Assembly: GCF_040605455.1 (NCBI RefSeq)
Contig: NZ_JBEXCV010000210.1
Span: 1 to 12,166 of the forward strand
Length of the DNA stretch: 12,166 bases
Origin: Embleya sp040605455
GTDB taxonomy: Bacteria > Actinomycetota > Actinomycetes > Streptomycetales > Streptomycetaceae
Direction: 5' to 3'
Shown here: piece after piece, positions 5,372 to 12,141 of the stretch
Position numbering within the stretch: the first letter of the stretch is position 1
Layout of the letters: each line of letters begins with the position of its first letter
Notes under the pieces: model-generated
Seen by the model: the letters and a program-made list of their open reading frames with translations, nothing else
The model's database searches: none
Told to the model about the DNA's origin: nothing
Made by a program: the position numbers and the translations under genes

Positions 5372-6562
5372 ATGTCCTACAGCGAATCAGTACACACAGC
5401 AGCCGGAACCCGGCGGTACTCGGGGGCAAGCGCCTCGGGCGGGCCTTTGACCGTCTGGCCGATCAGCACCACCGAGCACTTGGCGTTCGTACGGTCCCAG
5501 CGGTCGGCCAGTTTCCTGCAGACGTCGGCCTGGGGCCGTGTGAAGACCGAGTGGCGCAGCGAGTCCCTCGGCTGGTTCGACGGCGGACAGCTGGTCGGTG
5601 CCGGGCTCGTCCTGCACCGCCCGGTGCCGAAGCTCGAACGGTTCACGCTGGCCTATCTGCCCGAGGGCCCGGTCATCGACTGGACCGGCGATCTCGGCGT
5701 GTGGCTCGACCCGCTGGCGGCTCATCTCAAGGCGCACGGCGCGTTCGGGATCCGGCTCGGCCCGCCGGTGCGCACGGACACCTGGAGCGCCGCCCAGGTC
5801 AAGGAGGGTGTCGCCGACCCGGGCACCAAGCGGCTCACCGAGGTGCCCAGCCAGTGGTCCGACCCGGTCGGCGCCCAGGTGGCCGGCCGGCTAAGGCGTG
5901 CGGGCTGGCTGCCGCAGAGCCCTGTGGACGGCTTCGGGGTCGGGCATCCGCAGTTCAAGTACGAGCTTCCGCTGGCCGGCAGGACCGAGGAGCAGCTCCT
6001 CAAAGGCATGAACCAGCAGTGGCGCCGCAACATCAGGAAGGCGGCAAAGGAGGGTGTCGAGGTCACGGTCGATACGGTCGGCGCGGGCCTGAAGGCGTTC
6101 CACGACCTCTACGTCCACACCGCCGAGCGGGACCGCTTCACGCCCCGGCCGCCGGGCTACTTCGAGACCATGTTCGCCGAGCTGAGCGCGGAGGATCCCG
6201 AGCGGATCAAGCTCTATCTGGCCCGCCACCAGGACGACTTGGTCGCCGCCACGATCCTGGTCCGCGTCGGTGCCCACGCGGTGTACTGCTACGGCGCCTC
6301 CTCCACCGAGAAGCGCGAGGTGCGCGGCTCCAACGCCTGCCAGTGGGCGATGATCCGCGACTCGCTCGCGGCCGGCTGCGACTGCTACGACCTGCGCGGC
6401 ATCACCCCCACCCTCGACGCCGACGACCCGCACGTCGGGCTGATCCGGTTCAAGGTCGGCACCGGTGGTCAGGCGGTGAGGTACGTGGGCGAGTGGGACC
6501 TGCCCCTGCGGCCGTTGGTCTACCGGGCCTTCGACCTCTACATGAGGCGCCGCGGGCGGTAG
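5372..6562 (+). CDS. vanK: VanK, FemX-type aminoacyltransferase
   Basis: A 396-residue FemAB/FemX-family peptidyltransferase. The family attaches an amino acid from aminoacyl-tRNA to the stem-peptide lysine or diaminopimelate. In S. coelicolor, VanK adds the cross-bridge Gly to precursors ending in D-Lac, which the housekeeping FemX cannot use. Seen here are two GNAT-like halves, the basic motif QQWRRNIRKAAKEGV (about 215-229), YCYGASSTEKREVRGSNACQW (about 305-325), the G..CYDLRGI motif (335-344) and the closing FKVGTGG...YVGEWDLPL block (361-379). The first 25 or so residues are polar and low-complexity and lie outside the enzyme fold. They start MSYSES, similar to VanH MTYSEP, so the start seems to have come with the promoter. 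It has its own operator and promoter. It converges on murF with a 30-bp gap. Confidence 0.9.
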   Translation: MSYSESVHTAAGTRRYSGASASGGPLTVWPISTTEHLAFVRSQRSASFLQTSAWGRVKTEWRSESLGWFDGGQLVGAGLVLHRPVPKLERFTLAYLPEGPVIDWTGDLGVWLDPLAAHLKAHGAFGIRLGPPVRTDTWSAAQVKEGVADPGTKRLTEVPSQWSDPVGAQVAGRLRRAGWLPQSPVDGFGVGHPQFKYELPLAGRTEEQLLKGMNQQWRRNIRKAAKEGVEVTVDTVGAGLKAFHDLYVHTAERDRFTPRPPGYFETMFAELSAEDPERIKLYLARHQDDLVAATILVRVGAHAVYCYGASSTEKREVRGSNACQWAMIRDSLAAGCDCYDLRGITPTLDADDPHVGLIRFKVGTGGQAVRYVGEWDLPLRPLVYRAFDLYMRRRGR

Positions 6563-6592
6563 GCCCGACCGACAGCAGGACGGGAGGCCCAA

Positions 6593-7936
6593 TTACGTGA
6601 GCTGGGCGGCCACTTCGTCGAGGCGGGCCCCGCGGGACGCCTTGACGAGCACCACGTCGTCGGCGGCGAGGTGGCCGCGCAACCAGGTGACGGCCGCGCC
6701 GTTGCCGTCGAGCACCACCGCCCGCTCCCCCGCTCCGTCGGCGATCGACCGGGCGGCCTCGCCGACCACGGCCACCACGTCGGCGCGGGCGGCGGCGTAC
6801 TCCCCGATGGCACGGTGCTCGGCCGCACTGGCGTCGCCGAGTTCGAGCATCTCGCCGAGTACGGCGATGCGGCGCCCACCCTCGATCGCCGCCAGCGCGT
6901 CCAGGGCGGCGCGGGTCGAGTCGGGGTTGGCGTTGTAGGAGTCGTTGAGCAGCGTCGCGCCGCCGGCGAGGACGCGCAGCTCCATCCGCCACTGAGACAG
7001 GGGAGCGGTGGCCAGCGCCGCCTCGGCCAGGTCGAGAGGTACTCCGGCCGCCAGCCCCGCGGCCGCGGCGGCCGACGCGTTGAGCGCCTGGTGGGCGCCC
7101 ACGTGCGGCAACGCGACGGATGTGCAGGCGTCGGCGGTCCGCAGCGTGCAGGACGGACGGCCGAGCCCGTCGAGATCCAGGCCGAGCATCGTCACGTCGG
7201 CGTGCTCCGCCCGGCCGAAGGTCAGCACGGGGCCGTCGGTGAGCGCGCGCATCGCGTCCACGCGGGGATCGTCGGCGTTGAGTACGGCGGTGCCGCCGGG
7301 CGCGAGCCCCCGCACCAGCTCGCCCTTGGTTTCGGCGATGGCCGCGCGTGACCCGAACTCGCCGAGGTGCGCTTGGCCGACGTTGAGGACGACGCCGATG
7401 TCGGGCGCGACCAGGCCGGTGAGCTCGGCGATGTCGCCGATGTGGCGGGCTCCCATCTCCAGTACGAGGAACCGGGTGGCCGCGTCCGCGCGCAGCATGG
7501 TGAGCGGCACACCGAGCTCGTTGTTGAGCGAGCCGATCGTGGCGACCGTCGGCCCAGCGCTCGAAAGCACGGCCGCCAGCAGGTCCTTGGTGCTGGTCTT
7601 GCCCTGCGAACCGGTCACCCCGACGACGGTGAGGCCGTCGCGCAGCCGGGCCACGACGTGCGCGGCGAGCGCCTGCAGCGCGGCCCGAGCGTCCTCGACG
7701 ACGACGGTGGGCAGCAGCGTGGGCCGGGAGCCGAGCACGGCCACCGCGCCGGCCCGGCCGGCCTGACCGACGTATTCGTGGCCGTCGACGTGCTCACCGG
7801 CGAAGGCGACGAAGAGGCCGCCCGGCTCGGCCTGCCGGCCGTCGAGTACGGCCGGCGCGGTCACCGTCACGGACGCGTCGCCCTCGACCGTCCCGCCGAC
7901 AATCGCGGCGATCTCGCCGAGGCTGAGGGGGATCAC
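6593..7936 (-). CDS. murF: MurF-type UDP-MurNAc-tripeptide ligase paralogue
   Basis: A 447-residue Mur ligase of the MurF class, which adds the terminal dipeptide to UDP-MurNAc-tripeptide. Motifs seen: an N-terminal UDP-substrate domain (about 1-95), P-loop GVTGSQGKTST (106-116, Lys113), NNELGVPLT (138-146), EMGARHIGDI (160-169), NVGQAHLGEFGS (185-196), and NDSYNANPDS (331-340) before the C-terminal Rossmann-like domain. Length and motifs are complete. Its place inside the van cluster, divergent from vanHAX and sharing its operator, suggests a paralogue tuned to D-Ala-D-Lac. MurF paralogues beside vanHAX are known in other actinomycetes. GTG 7936 is supported by AAGGAA 5-6 nt upstream. It overlaps the stop of a 7-codon leader ORF (GTGA), implying coupled translation. 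Its bases are G+C-richer than vanH. Confidence 0.92.
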   Translation of the reverse strand: MIPLSLGEIAAIVGGTVEGDASVTVTAPAVLDGRQAEPGGLFVAFAGEHVDGHEYVGQAGRAGAVAVLGSRPTLLPTVVVEDARAALQALAAHVVARLRDGLTVVGVTGSQGKTSTKDLLAAVLSSAGPTVATIGSLNNELGVPLTMLRADAATRFLVLEMGARHIGDIAELTGLVAPDIGVVLNVGQAHLGEFGSRAAIAETKGELVRGLAPGGTAVLNADDPRVDAMRALTDGPVLTFGRAEHADVTMLGLDLDGLGRPSCTLRTADACTSVALPHVGAHQALNASAAAAAGLAAGVPLDLAEAALATAPLSQWRMELRVLAGGATLLNDSYNANPDSTRAALDALAAIEGGRRIAVLGEMLELGDASAAEHRAIGEYAAARADVVAVVGEAARSIADGAGERAVVLDGNGAAVTWLRGHLAADDVVLVKASRGARLDEVAAQLT

Positions 7937-7956
7937 GCTGATTCCTTGTACGTCAT
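7933..7956 (-). CDS. Seven-codon leader peptide coupled to murF
   Basis: On the minus strand an ATG at 7956 opens MTYKESA and stops at TGA 7935-7933. The stop overlaps the murF GTG start as GTGA. A TTGACT hexamer lies at -12 to -7 (7968-7963), as before vanK and vanH, so this ATG is a plausible leaderless start. The peptide resembles the starts of VanH (MTYSEP) and VanK (MSYSES). Its Lys-Glu codons also form the AAGGAA ribosome site of murF. Expression is inferred, not shown. Confidence 0.5.
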   Translation of the reverse strand: MTYKESA

Positions 7957-7962
7957 GCCACC

Positions 7963-7968
7963 AGTCAA
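7963..7968 (-). promoter_or_regulatory. murF-leader -10-like hexamer
   Basis: On the minus strand this reads TTGACT, at -12 to -7 of the leader ATG. The 31 bases from this hexamer into the leader match the vanK counterpart at 26 of 31 positions. It is separated from operator copy 3 by 10 nt, the same spacing as for vanR. Confidence 0.5.
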
Positions 7969-7978
7969 TGCGCCGCGG

Positions 7979-8009
7979 TGTATCGCCGGCATATCGAAAT
8001 CCACATACG
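7979..8009 (+). promoter_or_regulatory. Putative VanR operator, copy 3 (between murF and vanH)
   Basis: The 31-mer with TATCG half-sites at 7981 and 7992 and a terminal CATACG matches the vanK copy at 26 of 31 positions. It is placed to serve both directions: 21 nt to the vanH hexamer and 10 nt to the murF-leader hexamer. It is the only copy between two intact divergent genes. Confidence 0.72.
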
Positions 8010-8030
8010 TTCCGGCAACACCACGACGCC

Positions 8031-8036
8031 TTGACT
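8031..8036 (+). promoter_or_regulatory. vanH -10-like hexamer (leaderless start)
   Basis: TTGACT at -12 to -7 from the vanH ATG (8043). No ribosome site precedes the ATG. The position is identical to that in vanK. Confidence 0.5.
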
Positions 8037-8042
8037 GTACGT

Positions 8043-9020
8043 ATGACCTACAGCGAACCACCCCGCATCACCGTCTATGGGTGCGGCCCCGATGAGGCCG
8101 TCTTGTTCCGAGAGCTGACGCCACGCTTCGGTGTGACGCCAACCATTGCGGACGCACCGGTATCCGAAGCGAATATCGAGCTGGCAGCCGGAAGCCGATC
8201 CATCAGTGTCGGCCACAAGACTCCCATCGCCAACACCACTCTTCTTGCGCTTGGCCAAGTCGGCGTGACGTATATCTCCACGCGGAGCATCGGGTGCAAC
8301 CACATCGATGTGGAATACGCGGCCGGCATCGGCATCACGGTGGAAAACGTCAGCTACTCGCCGGACAGCGTGGCCGACTTCACGCTGATGCTGATACTGA
8401 TGGCGGTACGCAACGCGAAATCCATCATCCGGCGCGCGGATGTCCACGATTACCGGCTGAACGAAGTGCGCGGCAAGGAACTGCGCGATCTGACCGTCGG
8501 CGTGATCGGCACAGGACGCATCGGCGCTGCGGTCACGGACAGGCTGCGCGGTTTCGGTTGCCGCATACTCGCCCACGACAATCGCCCCAAAATCTCCGCC
8601 GAATACGTTCCTCTCGACGATTTGCTACAGCAGAGCGACCTGGTCACGCTGCATGCACCGCTCAACCCGGATACGCATCATCTGCTGAACCGGCAGCGTA
8701 TCGAGCAGATGAAACAGGGCGCGCTGATCGTCAATACCGGACGAGGGGCACTCATCGACACCGAGGCCCTTGCATCGGCACTGGAAAGCGGCAGACTCGG
8801 CGGCGCGGCATTGGATGTCGTCGAGGGCGATGAAGGCATCTTCTACGCCGATTACCGAACCAGGTCCATGAAAAGCAAGTCACTGCTGCGGCTGCACGAG
8901 CTGCCGAATGTGCTCATCAGCCCGCACACCGCCTACTACACGGACCACGCCCTGCGTGACATGGTCGAAAACTCCCTCACCAACTGCCTGAAATTCGAAA
9001 GCGGGAACCGGCATGGATAA
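8043..9020 (+). CDS. vanH: VanH D-lactate dehydrogenase
   Basis: A 325-residue D-isomer-specific 2-hydroxyacid dehydrogenase that reduces pyruvate to D-lactate for VanA. The NAD-binding Rossmann motif GTGRIG is at 156-161, with Asp179 (AHDNRP) as the likely NAD-selecting acidic residue. Catalytic residues are Arg234 (NTGRGALID), Glu264 (EGDEGIFYAD) and His295 (SPHTAYYTDHA). The SIGCNHIDVEYA and NVSYSPDSVADFTL blocks are characteristic of VanH. The frame is open upstream of the start, but ATG 8043 is chosen because the promoter geometry and the N-terminus MTYSEPPRITVYGCG fit the family. It overlaps vanA by 8 nt as the first gene of vanHAX. Base composition is less G+C-rich than the flanks (35 of 60 at 8701-8760). 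Confidence 0.95.
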   Translation: MTYSEPPRITVYGCGPDEAVLFRELTPRFGVTPTIADAPVSEANIELAAGSRSISVGHKTPIANTTLLALGQVGVTYISTRSIGCNHIDVEYAAGIGITVENVSYSPDSVADFTLMLILMAVRNAKSIIRRADVHDYRLNEVRGKELRDLTVGVIGTGRIGAAVTDRLRGFGCRILAHDNRPKISAEYVPLDDLLQQSDLVTLHAPLNPDTHHLLNRQRIEQMKQGALIVNTGRGALIDTEALASALESGRLGGAALDVVEGDEGIFYADYRTRSMKSKSLLRLHELPNVLISPHTAYYTDHALRDMVENSLTNCLKFESGNRHG

Positions 9021-10065
9021 ACTGAAGGTCGGCATCATATTCGGCGGACGTTCCGAAGAGCACCCCATCTCCATCAAGTCCGCACAAGAGGTCGCCCGGA
9101 ACCTCGACGCCGAGAAGTACGAACCGTTCTATATCGGCATCACGAAGGACGGCGCCTGGAAGCTCTGCGACGGCCCCGACGCGGACTGGGAGAACGGAAA
9201 CTGCCGTCAGGCCGCGCTGTCGCCGGACAGCACCGTGCACGGACTGCTTGTCCGGGACGAGGGGCAGGCGCCGGGGCGGTACGAGATGATCCCCCTGGAC
9301 GTCGTACTGCCCGTGCTGCACGGCAAGCGCGGCGAGGACGGTGCGATGCAGGGGCTGCTCGAACTCTCCGGCATCCCCTATGTGGGCTGCGATGTGCAGA
9401 GTTCCGCACTGTGCATGGACAAATCCCTTGCCTACACCGTCGCCGCAAGCGCGGGAATCGCCACGCCGAATTTCTGGATCATCGCTGGAGACCAGAACAT
9501 CGATCCCGGCCTGCTCACCTATCCGGTCTTCGTGAAGCCGGCGCGTTCGGGCTCTTCTTTCGGCGTCACCAAGGTGTCCCGGGCAGAAGAACTACAGAGC
9601 GCGGTGGAGACCGCACGGCAGTATGACGCGAAGGTGCTGATCGAAGAGGCCGTCGTCGGCAGCGAGATCGGCTGCGCCATCCTGGGGAACGAACTCGACC
9701 TGATGGCAGGCGAGGTGGACCGGATCGCCCTCTCCCACGGCTTCTTCCGGATCCATCAGGAGGATGCGCCGGAAACCGGTTCCGACAACTCGACGGCCAT
9801 CGTTCCGGCCGATATTCCTGCGGAGTCACGCGTGCTCGTCCAGGAGACCGCCATGGCCGTATACCGCGCCTTGGGTTGCAGCGGTCTCGCACGGGTGGAC
9901 CTGTTCCTCAAGGAGGATGGAGCGGTGGTCCTCAACGAGGTGAACACGTTCCCCGGCATGACCTCGTACAGCCGCTATCCCCGCATGATGGCGGCCGCAG
10001 GCATACCGCTCGGTGAAGTGCTCGACCGAATCCTGTCCTTGGCCCTGACGGGGAAGAGCCGATGA
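9013..10065 (+). CDS. vanA: VanA-type D-alanine--D-lactate ligase
   Basis: A 350-residue ATP-grasp ligase that joins D-Ala to D-Lac, giving cell-wall precursors with low vancomycin affinity. Seen here: the N-terminal GGRSEEHPISIKSA substrate motif, LHGKRGEDGAMQGLLE (102-117), VGCDVQSSALCMDK (124-137), FVKPARSGSSFGV (173-185), and the metal-binding ARVDLF and LNEVNTFPGMTSYSRYP block near the C-terminus. D-lactate rather than D-Ala specificity is indicated by the omega-loop ALSHGFFRIHQE with His242, equivalent to His244 of enterococcal VanA. In D-Ala-D-Ala ligases this region carries a Tyr instead. The ATG at 9013 is inside the vanH end, and its stop overlaps the vanX start as ATGA, so vanHAX translation is tightly coupled. 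Confidence 0.95.
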   Translation: MDKLKVGIIFGGRSEEHPISIKSAQEVARNLDAEKYEPFYIGITKDGAWKLCDGPDADWENGNCRQAALSPDSTVHGLLVRDEGQAPGRYEMIPLDVVLPVLHGKRGEDGAMQGLLELSGIPYVGCDVQSSALCMDKSLAYTVAASAGIATPNFWIIAGDQNIDPGLLTYPVFVKPARSGSSFGVTKVSRAEELQSAVETARQYDAKVLIEEAVVGSEIGCAILGNELDLMAGEVDRIALSHGFFRIHQEDAPETGSDNSTAIVPADIPAESRVLVQETAMAVYRALGCSGLARVDLFLKEDGAVVLNEVNTFPGMTSYSRYPRMMAAAGIPLGEVLDRILSLALTGKSR

Positions 10066-10679
10066 AGGACGACTTCGTATTCGTGGACGAACTCGTGTCC
10101 GGAACAGCCGGAATGCGCTGGGACGCCAAGTACGCCACCTGGGACAATTTCACCGGCAAGCCCGTGGACGGATATCTGGCCAATCGGATCGTCGGCACCA
10201 GGGTGCTGTGCGAAGGACTGGAACGAGCGCGCGAGCAGGCCGAATCCCTGGGCTTCGGCCTGCTCCTTTGGGACGGGTATCGCCCGCAGCGCGCCGTCGA
10301 CTGCTTCGTACGCTGGTCAAAGCAGCCGGAGGACGGCCGCACGAAGGCGCGGCACTATCCGAACATCGGCCGGGCCGAGATGTTCGAACAGGGATATGTG
10401 GCCGCCAAGTCGGGTCACAGCCGGGGCAGCACCGTTGACCTCACGCTCTACGATCTGGCTTCCCACGAGATCCTCCCCATGGGCGGCGGCCATGACTTGA
10501 TGGATTCCATCTCGCATCACGGAGCACAAGGGATCACGCAGGCCGAAGCGAGAAACCGCCGGCACCTCCGCACCCTCATGGAGACCTGCGGTTTCAGCGC
10601 ATACGACTGCGAGTGGTGGCATTACACGCTGACCGACGAACCGTATCCGGACACGTATTTCGATTTCCCCATCGCATAG
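10062..10679 (+). CDS. vanX: VanX D-Ala-D-Ala dipeptidase
   Basis: A 205-residue zinc D,D-dipeptidase (M15D family), cytoplasmic. It hydrolyses D-Ala-D-Ala so that only D-Ala-D-Lac enters the wall. The zinc ligands His119 and Asp126 lie in SGHSRGSTVDLTL and His187 in EWWH. The catalytic base is Glu184, and the transition-state Arg is Arg74 in DGYRP. Each is offset by about three from the enterococcal VanX numbering (116, 123, 184, 181, 71). Length is normal and the C-terminus PYPDTYFDFPIA is typical. The start ATG 10062 overlaps the vanA stop by 4 nt. No strong terminator hairpin is obvious right after the stop. Confidence 0.96.
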   Translation: MKDDFVFVDELVSGTAGMRWDAKYATWDNFTGKPVDGYLANRIVGTRVLCEGLERAREQAESLGFGLLLWDGYRPQRAVDCFVRWSKQPEDGRTKARHYPNIGRAEMFEQGYVAAKSGHSRGSTVDLTLYDLASHEILPMGGGHDLMDSISHHGAQGITQAEARNRRHLRTLMETCGFSAYDCEWWHYTLTDEPYPDTYFDFPIA

Positions 10680-10769
10680 TCGAGCACGAAGTAGCGGAGC
10701 ACCGCCAGGCCCGGGCACCAGAGCGGGGAGATCCACCAGCTGTTGCCGATCTCGGTGCCGGGCAGGGGC
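10680..10769 (-). pseudogene. Gene remnant abutting the vanX stop
   Basis: On the minus strand, from about 10769 to 10680, there are 30 codons in which nearly every codon ends in G or C. They translate to PLPGTEIGNSWWISPLW and then a hydrophobic stretch (CPGLAVLRYFVLD). No ATG or GTG start lies in the frame. A TAG blocks it upstream (10862-10864), and it runs directly into the vanX 3' end. It looks like an internal piece of a former gene cut at the right boundary of the van cluster. I do not recognise the protein. The rest of the 193-bp gap holds only a candidate promoter. Confidence 0.35.
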
Positions 10770-10862
10770 GTTCGTGGCGGGGGATGGTCGAACGCGAGCC
10801 GGCCACGGGACGTCGGACGAGGGACCCGCCGAAACCCGATGGCGACGCCGCCCGGGCCCGAC

Positions 10863-10868
10863 TAGCGT
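10863..10868 (+). promoter_or_regulatory. Candidate -10 of the Eis-like gene
   Basis: TAGCGT fits the TANNNT consensus. It ends 4 nt before ATG 10873 and 7 nt before GTG 10876. With no Shine-Dalgarno sequence, a leaderless start at the GTG (or ATG) is plausible. Confidence 0.35.
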
Positions 10869-10872
10869 CACG

Positions 10873-12090
10873 ATGGTGAGTCTCGACATCCGGGAGATCC
10901 CCGAAGAGCACCTGGACCAGATATTGGATCTCGCCGATCTGGCCTTCCACGAGAAGGAATCGGACGAGAAACGCGAGCGCTTTCGCGAGTCGCTGAGCAG
11001 ATGCGACCGTATCGGGGTGTACGACGACGACACCCTGGTCGGCCAGATCGCCGCACACCGCTTCTCCCTGTCCGTGCCCGGCGGTGAACTGCCGTGCGCA
11101 GGACTGGACTTCGTGGCCGTCGCGCCGACCCACCGGCGCCGCGGGCTGCTCGCGCGGATGATGGCCGAACAGTGGCGCCGGTGCGCCCAGGCCGGCCGGG
11201 CGCTGTCCTGCCTGTGGGCCTCCGAGGACGCGATCTACGGCCGCTTCGGCTACGCCCCCGGAACCGAGGGCTGCACCGTGGAGATCGACAGCCGACGCCC
11301 GCTCGCCCTGCGCATCGCTCCGGACCCGCGCCCGTTGCGGCTGATCGACGCGGCCAAGGCACCGGTCGTGCTCGGACCCGTGTACGAGGCGGGCCGCGCG
11401 CTGCGCCCGGGTCGCTTCGCCCGGGACGAGGAGTGGTGGGCCAAGAATGTGCTCGCCTTCGACGATGACGACGACGAGGGTACGGTCCGGATCGTGGTTC
11501 TCGGTGAGCCCGGCGCCGCCGCGGCCGGTTACGTCGTCTACCACGTCGAGGCCGTGACCGGTGCGTCACCGGTGGTCGAGGTGCACGAACTGGAGGCCGA
11601 CAGCGCGCCTGTGGCCGCCACGTTGTGGGACTACCTGGCCTCGATCGACCTGACCGACAAGGTGGTGGGCCGGGTCCGGCCCTTGGACGATCCGCTGCTG
11701 CTGTTCGCGGCCGATCGGGACCAGGTGCGAGTGACCAAGCAGTTCCCGGCGTTGTGGATGCGCCTGGTGGACGTGCGCGCCGCGCTGACCGCGCGCTCGT
11801 GGGCGGCGCCCGTCGACGTGGTCCTGGCGGTTCGTGACCCGGGGGTACCCGCCAACGACGGCCGCTTCCGCCTCACCGCCGGCCCCGAGGGCGCGACCTA
11901 CACGCCGACCGAGGCACCGGCCGAACTCACCCTGGACGTACCCGAACTGGCGGCCTGCTACCTCGGCGGCACCCCGGTGGCCCGCCTGGTGGCGGCCGGA
12001 CTGGTCGTGGAGCACACGCCGGGCGCGGCGGCCCGCCTGGACGCGGCGCTGCGCACGGACCTGTTGCCGTTCGCCCACGAGGACTACTGA
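10873..12090 (+). CDS. Eis-family GNAT N-acetyltransferase
   Basis: A 405-residue protein with the Eis layout. The N-terminal GNAT domain has the acetyl-CoA motif VAVAPTHRRRGLL (81-93) and the signature SEDAIYGRFGY (117-127), whose Tyr is the likely general acid. A second, degenerate GNAT half follows, then a C-terminal SCP2/sterol-carrier-like domain (about 300-405). Mycobacterial Eis multi-acetylates aminoglycosides and lysines and uses its own C-terminal carboxylate in catalysis. This protein ends HEDY. The substrate here is unknown, and proximity to the van genes does not prove a role in glycopeptide resistance. A run of five Asp then Glu (near 197-202) forms an acidic loop. The start is ATG 10873 or the adjacent GTG 10876; longer in-frame extensions look non-coding. 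Its 3' part contains the 54-bp sequence repeated at 15-68. Confidence 0.88.
   Translation: MVSLDIREIPEEHLDQILDLADLAFHEKESDEKRERFRESLSRCDRIGVYDDDTLVGQIAAHRFSLSVPGGELPCAGLDFVAVAPTHRRRGLLARMMAEQWRRCAQAGRALSCLWASEDAIYGRFGYAPGTEGCTVEIDSRRPLALRIAPDPRPLRLIDAAKAPVVLGPVYEAGRALRPGRFARDEEWWAKNVLAFDDDDDEGTVRIVVLGEPGAAAAGYVVYHVEAVTGASPVVEVHELEADSAPVAATLWDYLASIDLTDKVVGRVRPLDDPLLLFAADRDQVRVTKQFPALWMRLVDVRAALTARSWAAPVDVVLAVRDPGVPANDGRFRLTAGPEGATYTPTEAPAELTLDVPELAACYLGGTPVARLVAAGLVVEHTPGAAARLDAALRTDLLPFAHEDY
11979..12032 (+). repeat. 54-bp direct repeat, right copy
   Basis: Identical to 15-68. This is the native copy, because it lies in frame inside the C-terminal codons of the complete Eis-like gene. Confidence 0.85.
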
Positions 12091-12141
12091 GCAAGCGCGG
12101 ACGATTTCGCGAGGGTCGGCGCGAGCGACGAACCCGGGTCC

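Noticed and set aside
6563..6592. Bidirectional terminator between convergent vanK and murF
   Set aside because: Only a 5-bp GGCCC/GGGCC-like pairing with a bulged A is possible in the 30-bp gap; too weak to call.
8031..8036. TTGACT as a -35 box of vanH and vanK
   Set aside because: It lies only 12 nt before the ATG. A -10 and start site would then fall inside the coding region, and the position is exactly that of a -10 for a leaderless transcript.
7968..8042. Start of vanH at the upstream in-frame codon near 7968
   Set aside because: It would translate through the operator and promoter; the family N-terminus and promoter geometry fit ATG 8043.
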